NCBI GenBank assembly: GCA_964515395.1 | Contig: CAZERC010000042.1 | Location: 1-10,684 of the forward strand | From: UBA1876 sp964515395 | Lineage (GTDB): Bacteria; Synergistota; Synergistia; Synergistales; Thermovirgaceae | Direction of reading: 5' to 3' | DNA: 10,684 nt | Shown here: positions 1 through 5,506 of the stretch, in pieces | Layout: each line of letters starts with the position of its first letter | How positions within the stretch are numbered: the first letter of the stretch is position 1 | Notes under the pieces: model-generated | Databases searched by the model: none | Seen by the model: only the letters and a program-made list of their open reading frames with translations | What the model was told of the DNA's origin: nothing | Program-made: the position numbers and the translations under genes

Positions 1-1629
1 TATGTCAGCCTTGAGGTCTACAAGGGTTTGGGCTTTGTGGCCGTGACGTCGGTCCTCCTCTACCTGGGCATGAAGCGCCAGTTCGGCCGCATGCAACAGA
101 TGCACAATGAGAGGCTGGCCGAGGTTGACCGGCGCGAGAATATCCTCCATCGCCTGGAACATTACCTCGAGGTGAGCCCGACGGTGACGTGGGCCGGAAA
201 GCTCGAAGACGGGAAAAACCGGCCCGTCTGGGTGAGCGAGAACATCCAGCACCTTTTCGGCTACTCGCCGTCAGAGATACTGGAGCCGGACCGGCTGGAA
301 AAGATAGTTCCTCCGGAGGATTTCAAAAACATTCAGGAGAATCTTTCGAAGCTGCGGGAAAAGGGTCAGCTCAGCCAGGAATTCAGGTTAATCAAAAAGG
401 ACGGAACCACGATCTGGGTGCGGGAAGATATCAGGGCAGCGGGTAGCAAAAACCATCCTGAAGATATCGTCGGAACCTGGACGGACATCACCAGGGAAAA
501 GGAAGCGAAACTGGGGCTTGCCGAAAGCGAGGAACGCTACCGGAGCCTCTTTGAACATGCCCCGAACGCCATCTTCATCAACATCGACAACAGGATCGCC
601 CTGGCAAACAGGGCCTGTGTGCGGCTTTTCGGAACGGAGTCGATGGAGGACCTCCTGGGGCGCTCCATTTTCGAATTGTTCCATCCCGATTTCCACGACC
701 TGATCAAAGAACGCATGGAACTCGCAAGAAATACGAGAGATGCCATGTCCTCTGTCGAAGAAAAGATTCTTCGCTTTGACGGAACAACAGTGGATGTGGA
801 GGTTTCCACGGCCCCGTTCCAATACGACGGCAGGCAAGGAATCCACGTTATCGTTCACGACATCACCCACCGCAAGGAATCGGAACGCAAGCTCAGGGAA
901 CTGAACGCCGAACTGGAACAGCGCGTGGCCGACCGGACAGCCGAACTCGAAACCCGCAACCGTGAGCTGGAAACGTTCACCTACTCCGTCTCCCATGACC
1001 TGAAGGCCCCGTTGCGCGGTATCGACGGATACAGCCGTTTGCTTCTGGAAGATCACTACGAACATCTCGACGAAGAAGGGCGCCGGTTTTTGGGAATCAT
1101 TCGCGGAGCGGCCCTCCGGATGAGCCGCCTCATCGACGACCTGCTGGATTATTCCCGCATGGAGCGACGACCCCTGAAGACAGGGTCGGTGAACCTCCGG
1201 AAACTGATCGATTCGACCCTCCGCGAACGGGGGGAAGAGATCTCCAAAAAGGGGATCGACGTCAAGATCAGTCTTCCCTTCGATACCGTCAAGGCCGACG
1301 GGGACGGGATCACCCTGGCCCTGCGCAATTTCCTGGAAAACGCGATAAAGTTCAGCGATCCGTCGCGGGGTCCCGAAATCGAGATCGGCGGGAGCGAAGA
1401 CGACAGCTCCTGGGTCATCTGGGTCCGGGACAATGGCATCGGCTTCGACATGTCCTTTCACGACAGAATCTTCGGTATCTTCCAGAGGCTTCACCGATCG
1501 GAGGATTACGAGGGCACCGGCGTCGGGCTGGCCATCGTGAAAAAGGCGGTGGAGCGCATGGGGGGCCGGACCTGGGCGGAAAGCATCCCCGGCGAAGGCT
1601 CGACATTTTACATGGAGCTTCCGAAATGA
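1..1629 (+). CDS. PAS/PAS sensor histidine kinase, 5' end outside the window
   Basis: The reading frame is open from base 1, so the true start lies to the left and the N-terminal sensor part is missing. Numbering from the TTG at 28, a hydrophobic helix (about residues 1-14) leads into a short coiled segment. PAS domain 1 spans about 50-157 and PAS domain 2 about 167-285, each ending in a PAC-like D-I-T motif. A coiled-coil linker (286-315) follows, then a HisKA dimerisation domain with the phosphoacceptor His323 in SHDLKAPLR. The ATP-binding domain has an N box (N438), a G1 box DNGIG (468-472), an F box (482-489) and a G2 box GTGVG (496-500). All catalytic motifs are intact, so it should autophosphorylate. 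The helix just before the PAS domains suggests a membrane-bound sensor with a lost periplasmic or multi-helix input. The next gene overlaps its stop by 4 nt, which makes that receiver the obvious partner. The signal it senses cannot be read from this sequence. Confidence 0.95.
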   Translation, partial: YVSLEVYKGLGFVAVTSVLLYLGMKRQFGRMQQMHNERLAEVDRRENILHRLEHYLEVSPTVTWAGKLEDGKNRPVWVSENIQHLFGYSPSEILEPDRLEKIVPPEDFKNIQENLSKLREKGQLSQEFRLIKKDGTTIWVREDIRAAGSKNHPEDIVGTWTDITREKEAKLGLAESEERYRSLFEHAPNAIFINIDNRIALANRACVRLFGTESMEDLLGRSIFELFHPDFHDLIKERMELARNTRDAMSSVEEKILRFDGTTVDVEVSTAPFQYDGRQGIHVIVHDITHRKESERKLRELNAELEQRVADRTAELETRNRELETFTYSVSHDLKAPLRGIDGYSRLLLEDHYEHLDEEGRRFLGIIRGAALRMSRLIDDLLDYSRMERRPLKTGSVNLRKLIDSTLRERGEEISKKGIDVKISLPFDTVKADGDGITLALRNFLENAIKFSDPSRGPEIEIGGSEDDSSWVIWVRDNGIGFDMSFHDRIFGIFQRLHRSEDYEGTGVGLAIVKKAVERMGGRTWAESIPGEGSTFYMELPK

Positions 1630-2054
1630 GCGGAAAACACCTTGGACCGATTTTACTGATCGAGGACAACCCGCTGGATGTAGACCTCACCCAGAGGGCC
1701 TTCGGCAAAAGCCGGCTGGCGAACCCTGTCGAGGTGGCCCGGGACGGCGCAGAGGCCATCGCCTTGCTCGACCGGTGGGAAGCGGGCGAAAAGGCGCCCG
1801 TCGTGATCCTTCTCGACCTGAAGCTGCCGAAGATCGGCGGCCTGGAGGTGCTCAGGCAATACAAGACACGGGAAGTGTCAAAAAAGATCCCCCTGGTGGT
1901 TCTCACAACTTCCGAAGAAGAGCGCGATATCCACAGGGCTTACGACCTCGGAGCCAATTCCTATATCGTTAAACCTGTGGCCTTCGAAAAATTTCTGGAA
2001 GTGACCCGTCAAATCGAGATATACTGGCTGGTACTGAACAGGCCGCCGGAATGA
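1626..2054 (+). CDS. Single-domain response regulator, Rcp1-like
   Basis: This 142-residue protein is one receiver (REC) domain with no output domain. The acidic pair is E13/D14, the phosphoacceptor is D64 in LLDLKLPK, the switch residue is T94 and the conserved lysine is K116. The style (about 140 residues, IEDNPLD start, LTTSEEERD, C-terminal IYW) matches the Rcp1 family, which in cyanobacteria and other bacteria partners phytochrome-like and PAS-type kinases. Its ATG overlaps the kinase stop codon (ATGA), and a GGAG sits about 7 nt upstream, so the two are translationally coupled. Having no output domain, it probably works by protein contact or as a phosphate shuttle or sink between the kinase and the downstream two-receiver HD-GYP protein. 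That role is inferred from the operon. Confidence 0.95.
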   Translation: MSGKHLGPILLIEDNPLDVDLTQRAFGKSRLANPVEVARDGAEAIALLDRWEAGEKAPVVILLDLKLPKIGGLEVLRQYKTREVSKKIPLVVLTTSEEERDIHRAYDLGANSYIVKPVAFEKFLEVTRQIEIYWLVLNRPPE

Positions 2055-2082
2055 AGTTTCGCAAAAGGCAGGAGGACGTTTC

Positions 2083-3498
2083 ATGAAGGTACTGTATGTG
2101 GAAGACGACACCAACGACGCCGACCTTGTCAAACGCGAACTGGCCAGGAAGGCACCACATATAGACATCGAGAATGTCCAGTCCATGGCAGAAGCGCGCC
2201 GCCACCTTCTTGAAAAGGGACACTACGATCTGGTTCTTGCGGATCTGCACCTGCCCGATGGAACCGGTCTGGATCTTCTGAGAGAGATCCGTACCCGGGA
2301 AATTCCCGTTGCGGTGGTGATTTTGACAGGCCACGGCGACGAGGAGACCGTCGTTTCCGTCATCAAGGCCGGTGCCGACGATTATCTGCCCAAGCGGCTC
2401 GGCTTTACAGATTTTCTCCCGCAAACCCTCGAAGACGCGTTCAACAGGTTTGACATGGACCGTGCCCTCCGGGCACGTCCGTTGCGCGTGCTGTACGTGG
2501 AACACGACACGGCGGACATCGACCTGACCAGAAGGCACTTCAAAAGCTTCGCCCGCCACATTGAACTCGATATCGCCGCCAGCGGCGAGGAGGCACTCGA
2601 AAAACTGCCTGATTCCCCTGAAGTGCCCTGCCCGTGGGATGTGTTCCTCCTCGACTACCGTCTTCCCGGGGAAAACGCCTTCGACATACTCAAGACCGTC
2701 CGGACCGGGCGCAAGCTGGACATTCCCGTCGTCCTCGTCACCGGTCAGGGTGACGAAGATATCGCGGCACAGGTCCTTCGGGTTGGCGCCGCGGATTACA
2801 TCGTCAAGAACTCAAACTATCTTTACAGGCTCCCGGCGCTCATCGAGAGCGCCTACAACAGCGCCAGGGCCGAAAGGGACAAGGTGGCCCTCCGGCAAAG
2901 CGAGAAACGGTACAAGAACCTCTTCGAGGGAATGCTGCTTTCTTTGGGCAAACTCACCGAGGTCCGGGACCCCTACACGTCGGGGCACCAGCAGCGCGTC
3001 GCGGACCTCGCCGTGGCGATTGCGCAAAGAATGGGCCTCGACCCTGACCGGATCGAGGGCATCCATGCCGCAGGCATCCTGCACGACATCGGGAAGCTCA
3101 CCATCCCGGCGGAGATCCTCACGAAACCGGCCAAGCTCAGTGAACTCGAGTACAGCCTGGTCAAGGTCCATCCACAGACCGGGTACGACATCCTCAAGGG
3201 AATCGAGTTCCCCTGGCCGCTTCCGGAGATGGTGCTCCAGCACCACGAACGGCTCGACGGTTCGGGATATCCCCATGGGCTGTCCGGAGAGGACATCATG
3301 CTGGAAGCAAGAATATTGGCGGTGGCCGACGTGGTGGAGGCCATGTCGTCATTCCGCCCGTACCGTGCCGCCCTCGGCATGGATGACGCCCTCGCCGAAA
3401 TCCGGCAGGGAGCGGGAACCCTGTATGATGAACGGATCGTGGCGGCATGCATCGAAGTGATAGAAGGCGGCTTCGACCTGGATGCAACAGAAATTTGA
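2083..3498 (+). CDS. REC-REC-HD-GYP protein, putative cyclic di-GMP phosphodiesterase
   Basis: The 471-residue protein has two receivers and an HD-GYP output. REC1 (1-125) has E7/D8, phosphoacceptor D54, T82 and K104. REC2 (about 134-262) has phosphoacceptor D191, T220 and K242, but its acidic pair reads E140-H141, so one metal ligand is replaced by His. A helical linker (263-283) joins the HD-GYP domain (about 284-462). That domain has H301 in SGHQQRV, the HD pair H334-D335 in ILHDIGK, H364, HH at 387-388 and the GYP motif (LDGSGYP, 391-397). HD-GYP enzymes hydrolyse c-di-GMP to pGpG or GMP, and all metal-binding motifs look intact. A strong AGGAGG precedes the ATG by about 8 nt, and the gene starts 28 nt after the receiver gene. 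It is probably the output of the upstream kinase, lowering c-di-GMP when switched on. The promoter of the cysteine operon overlaps its stop codon. Confidence 0.95.
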   Translation: MKVLYVEDDTNDADLVKRELARKAPHIDIENVQSMAEARRHLLEKGHYDLVLADLHLPDGTGLDLLREIRTREIPVAVVILTGHGDEETVVSVIKAGADDYLPKRLGFTDFLPQTLEDAFNRFDMDRALRARPLRVLYVEHDTADIDLTRRHFKSFARHIELDIAASGEEALEKLPDSPEVPCPWDVFLLDYRLPGENAFDILKTVRTGRKLDIPVVLVTGQGDEDIAAQVLRVGAADYIVKNSNYLYRLPALIESAYNSARAERDKVALRQSEKRYKNLFEGMLLSLGKLTEVRDPYTSGHQQRVADLAVAIAQRMGLDPDRIEGIHAAGILHDIGKLTIPAEILTKPAKLSELEYSLVKVHPQTGYDILKGIEFPWPLPEMVLQHHERLDGSGYPHGLSGEDIMLEARILAVADVVEAMSSFRPYRAALGMDDALAEIRQGAGTLYDERIVAACIEVIEGGFDLDATEI

Positions 3499-3523
3499 CC
3501 TTCCCCGACTCTAACAGTACAAT
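3495..3523 (+). promoter_or_regulatory. Sigma70-type promoter of the cysteine leader and cysE-cysK
   Basis: The -35 hexamer TTGACC (3495-3500) and the -10 hexamer TACAAT (3518-3523) each match the sigma70 consensus at five of six positions and are separated by exactly 17 nt. Transcription would start near 3530-3531, about 8 nt before the Shine-Dalgarno sequence of the leader ORF. The -35 box overlaps the TGA of the HD-GYP gene (3496-3498), so the cysteine operon can start independently of the signalling operon. The placement is predicted from sequence only. Confidence 0.75.
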
Positions 3524-3551
3524 GCTCTGGAACCGACAAGAGGTGTTGGAT

Positions 3552-3602
3552 ATGCAGAAGTGGATGAATATTCTCTGTTGTTGCGGGTGGAAGAATCACT
3601 GA
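3552..3602 (+). CDS. Cysteine-operon leader peptide (16 aa, MQKWMNILCCCGWKNH)
   Basis: A 16-codon ORF starts with ATG at 3552 and ends at TGA 3600-3602. A Shine-Dalgarno sequence AAGAGG (3538-3543) lies 8 nt before the ATG. Codons 9-11 (3576-3584) are TGT TGT TGC, three cysteines in a row. Cys is normally a rare residue, and here the downstream genes make cysteine. The layout is that of a classic attenuator leader such as those of trp or his: promoter, short ORF rich in the regulating amino acid, alternative hairpins, then an intrinsic terminator. The peptide itself probably has no function. Its translation reports the supply of charged tRNA-Cys. Two Trp codons (4 and 13) are also present, but the consecutive Cys run and the downstream genes make Cys the likely signal. 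Confidence 0.75.
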   Translation: MQKWMNILCCCGWKNH

Positions 3603-3729
3603 CATCCGCCGCGGCCGCTCAAAGGCTGCGGGGGCAAAGCCCGCGCATGCCTGAAAGCAGGCAAAGGAAACAGAGATTTCGAAAAAGTCAAAACCGACGG
3701 GCTTTCCCAGGAGGAGAGCCCGTTTTTTT
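3583..3729 (+). promoter_or_regulatory. Cysteine transcription attenuator (mutually exclusive hairpins)
   Basis: Five pairings can be drawn. Stem A pairs 3583-3589 with 3603-3609 (7 bp, one G-U) and starts inside the last Cys codon. Stem B pairs 3609-3616 with 3624-3631 (8 bp, one G-U). Stem C pairs 3628-3632 with 3640-3644 (5 bp). Stem D, the antiterminator, pairs AAAGCCCG at 3636-3643 with CGGGCTTT at 3698-3705 (8 bp, perfect). Stem E is the terminator at 3697-3723. B excludes C, C excludes D and D excludes E. With cysteine plentiful, a ribosome at the stop codon (3600-3602) covers the 5' arm of B, C forms, D cannot form and E terminates. With cysteine scarce, a ribosome stalled at 3576-3584 leaves B free, C is blocked, D forms and transcription continues into cysE. 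A small hairpin at 3648-3663 lies inside the loop of D. The pairings are seen in the sequence and the mechanism is inferred. Confidence 0.7.
3697..3729 (+). terminator. Intrinsic terminator of the cysteine attenuator
   Basis: An 11-bp stem pairs 3697-3707 with 3713-3723 (one G-U pair) around a 5-nt loop and is followed by a run of seven T (3723-3729). It lies 142 nt before cysE and far enough after the HD-GYP stop that it belongs to the leader transcript, although it would also end read-through from the signalling operon. Bases 3698-3705 of its 5' arm are also needed for the antiterminator. Confidence 0.9.
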
Positions 3730-3773
3730 GTGTTTTTTGGCTATGACAAGACGATGTAAGGGGGGTGATCGCT

Positions 3774-3947
3774 GTGGAAGGCGAGTGTGGATGTTGTCGC
3801 CCGGAAAGGCTTGTGAAAGCTGAGTCAGGCACTACCGACATTGAAAATAATTTTCAGGGGAGAGATGAATCATGGGTGTGTTTAAAAAAATACGTCGCGA
3901 CTTCACAGCGGTCAAAACGAAGGACCCCGCCTATCCCGGGGGGTTGA
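3774..3947 (+). other. Possible second Cys-containing upstream ORF overlapping the cysE start
   Basis: A GTG at 3774 lies 8 nt after a G-rich Shine-Dalgarno (AAGGGGGG, 3758-3765) and opens a 57-codon frame whose first codons read MEGECGCCRP, with three Cys codons at positions 5, 7 and 8. A GTG at 3765 is in the same frame but sits too close to the purine run. The frame crosses the cysE ribosome binding site and ends 76 nt inside cysE in another frame. It may be chance. If it is translated, it would interfere with cysE initiation in a way that depends on cysteine supply. Beyond the Cys cluster, the sequence resembles no family I know. Confidence 0.2.
3841..3857 (+). repeat. AT-rich inverted repeat before the cysE ribosome binding site
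   Basis: TGAAAA (3842-3847) and TTTTCA (3851-3856) form a perfect 6-bp inverted repeat with a 3-nt loop, directly before the Shine-Dalgarno CAGGGGAGA of cysE. It is the most AT-rich stretch in this part of the window. It may simply keep the ribosome binding site unstructured or may be a weak hairpin. No regulator can be assigned. Confidence 0.35.
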
Positions 3948-4564
3948 GAGGAGCCCTGGAGATTCTCCTGTGCTATCCGGGGTTCCACGCCCTGGTGGCG
4001 CACCGCTTCCTCCACTTTCTTCACAGCGGATTGAAAATTCCCGTGCTTCCGAAGTTCCTGGGATATCTCGTCCGGCTTTTGACCGGAATCGAAATCCACC
4101 CGGGCGCCCGGATCGGGTCAGGCGTATTGATCGATCACGGAATGGGCGTCGTCATCGGGTCAACGGCGGTGATCGAAGACGACGTCACCCTCTACCACGG
4201 GGTGACCCTCGGCGCGAAAGGCAGCGAAAGGGAAGGCAAGAGACACCCGACGGTCAAAAAGGGCGCCTTCATAGGCAGCGGGGCGAAGATACTGGGGAAT
4301 GTCACCGTCGGAGCCCATTCGAAGGTCGGAGCCGGAAGCGTGGTGGTCAGGGACGTCCCGTCCGGCACGACGGTGGTCGGCATCCCGGCGAGGGTCGTCA
4401 AACCTCGCAACACCGCCGATGACCACATGACCGACGTTGCCGGGGGAATTGCCCCTGAGGCTGCCCTCGCAGAAAGGCTTGAGAAATTGCAGGAGGAACT
4501 GGATACCCTCAGGCGGCAGCTGCTTGTCGGTACGCTGCCGAGTCGTAAAAGGGAGGCCGTGTAA
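3872..4564 (+). CDS. cysE: Serine O-acetyltransferase (short, CysE type)
   Basis: It transfers acetyl from acetyl-CoA to L-serine, giving O-acetylserine, the first step of cysteine synthesis. The 230-residue protein has a short helical N-terminus (1-70), then a left-handed parallel beta-helix of hexapeptide repeats (about 72-176). It keeps the signature GIEIHPGARIG...IDHG, with catalytic His89 next to D88, plus LYHGVTLG (107-114) and RHP (124-126), which fit the CysE active site. It is shorter at the N-terminus than the 273-residue E. coli enzyme, as in the compact CysE form of many bacteria. The tail after 195 is a short amphipathic, probably coiled, segment ending in Val, not the terminal Ile that inserts into CysK in the classic cysteine synthase complex. 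The start is set by the Shine-Dalgarno at 3855-3864. An ATG at 3865 opens only six codons in another frame. It is followed immediately by the cysteine synthase gene. Confidence 0.95.
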   Translation: MGVFKKIRRDFTAVKTKDPAYPGGLRGALEILLCYPGFHALVAHRFLHFLHSGLKIPVLPKFLGYLVRLLTGIEIHPGARIGSGVLIDHGMGVVIGSTAVIEDDVTLYHGVTLGAKGSEREGKRHPTVKKGAFIGSGAKILGNVTVGAHSKVGAGSVVVRDVPSGTTVVGIPARVVKPRNTADDHMTDVAGGIAPEAALAERLEKLQEELDTLRRQLLVGTLPSRKREAV

Positions 4565-5485
4565 ATGTTGAAAATGGATACACTTCCCCTCAGGAGTCTC
4601 ATCGGAGGAACTCCGGTCTACGAATTCAGGCCCCATGCAGAGGGGGCATCCGTTCTGGTCAAGCTGGAAGGCTCCAGCATCGGAGGGTCTGTCAAGGACA
4701 GGGCGGCGTGGGGTATGCTCCGTCTTGCGGAAAAGGAGGGCAGGCTCTCCGGGCAAACGACCATAGTAGAACCGACATCGGGAAATACCGGGATCTCTCT
4801 GGCCATGCTGGGAGCCACCCTGGGCATGCATGTGATCTTGACCATGCCTGCCTCGATGTCGGCGGAACGAAAAAAAATCCTGCAGGCCTACGGCGCCCGG
4901 ATCGTCTTGACCGATGCAAAAGAAGGCATGGTCGGTGCAGTGAAAGCCGCACGGTCCATATCCGAAGAAACACCGGGCTCGTACATGCCGGACCAGTTTT
5001 CGAACCCCGGGAACCCCTGGGCCCATGCCGTAACGACAGGCCCGGAGCTGCTGCAGGATCTCCGGGGCCGTGAACCCTTCGCCTTTATAGCCGGGGTCGG
5101 AACGGGAGGGACCCTTTCCGGAACGGCAAAAACGCTAAAGTCCGTCTTCCCTGCAGTCTCGGTAATCGGCCTGGAACCTTCCAAAAGCCCGGTCCTTTCG
5201 GGAGGACAGCCCGGTATACACGGAATCCAGGGTATCGGTGCGGGTTTTGTCCCCGACAACCTGAACAGGCAGGTGGTGGACAGAATCATGACCGTCGAAG
5301 ATGAAGCGGCCTTCGATACGGCACGCCGGCTGGCCAAAAGGCATGGACTCTTTTGCGGCATTTCGACGGGGGCAAACGTCTGGGGTGCCATCGAGATGGC
5401 CCGCCACGCCCCCCGGGACGGGGTCATCCTGACGGTAGCCTGCGACAGGGGAGACAAGTACCTGAGCACGGCCCTGTTTTCTTAA
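4565..5485 (+). CDS. cysK: Cysteine synthase (O-acetylserine sulfhydrylase, CysK/CysM family)
   Basis: It is a PLP enzyme that combines O-acetylserine with sulfide to give cysteine, completing the two-step pathway started by the adjacent cysE. At 306 residues it has the usual length. Visible motifs are the PLP lysine K44 in GSVKDRAA, the substrate loop TSGNTG (71-76), the phosphate-binding GTGGTLSG (179-186), GISTGAN (265-271) and DRGDKYLST (294-302). Some stretches are CysM-like (KLEG..GGSVKDRAAW, GLFCGIS, CDRGDKYLST near the end), while others are CysK-like (MSAERKK, IQGIGAGFVPDNL). The choice between CysK and CysM is therefore open, and the symbol marks the family. The ATG follows the cysE stop with no gap, and GGGAGG (4551-4556) lies 8 nt upstream, so the two genes are co-transcribed and probably translationally coupled. 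Both should be controlled by the upstream attenuator. Confidence 0.93.
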   Translation: MLKMDTLPLRSLIGGTPVYEFRPHAEGASVLVKLEGSSIGGSVKDRAAWGMLRLAEKEGRLSGQTTIVEPTSGNTGISLAMLGATLGMHVILTMPASMSAERKKILQAYGARIVLTDAKEGMVGAVKAARSISEETPGSYMPDQFSNPGNPWAHAVTTGPELLQDLRGREPFAFIAGVGTGGTLSGTAKTLKSVFPAVSVIGLEPSKSPVLSGGQPGIHGIQGIGAGFVPDNLNRQVVDRIMTVEDEAAFDTARRLAKRHGLFCGISTGANVWGAIEMARHAPRDGVILTVACDRGDKYLSTALFS

Positions 5486-5506
5486 GGGCGTTACAGCATC
5501 AGGTAC
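5458..5506. terminator. Nested inverted repeat across the convergent stop codons, possible bidirectional terminator
   Basis: GTACCTGA (5458-5465) and TCAGGTAC (5499-5506) are perfect inverted copies. Inside them, GCCCT (5471-5475) pairs with AGGGC (5485-5489). The structure spans both stop codons, those of the cysteine synthase gene (+, ending 5485) and the transporter gene (-, ending 5491), which are only 5 nt apart. There is no T-run after the stem on either strand, so this is at best an untypical terminator. The arms lie inside coding sequence. Confidence 0.35.

Noticed and set aside
388..1494. 368-codon frame on the minus strand
   Set aside because: It lies fully inside the kinase gene, which has all expected motifs. 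The antisense frame shows no family pattern and arises from GC-rich codon use.
2561..3460. 299-codon frame on the plus strand
   Set aside because: It is an out-of-frame shadow of the REC-REC-HD-GYP gene, rich in Ser, Arg and Pro, with no recognisable domain.
3615..3729. A c-di-GMP (GEMM) or other metabolite riboswitch before cysE
   Set aside because: Some short pieces (GGGGCAAAGCCC, GAAA loop) recall GEMM RNAs and a c-di-GMP enzyme lies next door. However, the conserved core order is absent, and the leader peptide with antiterminator explains the structure better.
3560..3823. 87-codon frame on the plus strand in the intergenic region
   Set aside because: It has no Shine-Dalgarno at its start and crosses the terminator hairpin and T-run. 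The region is better explained as an attenuator.
4160..5026. 288-codon frame on the minus strand
   Set aside because: It is antisense to cysE and the cysteine synthase gene, both clearly real, and has no domain pattern.
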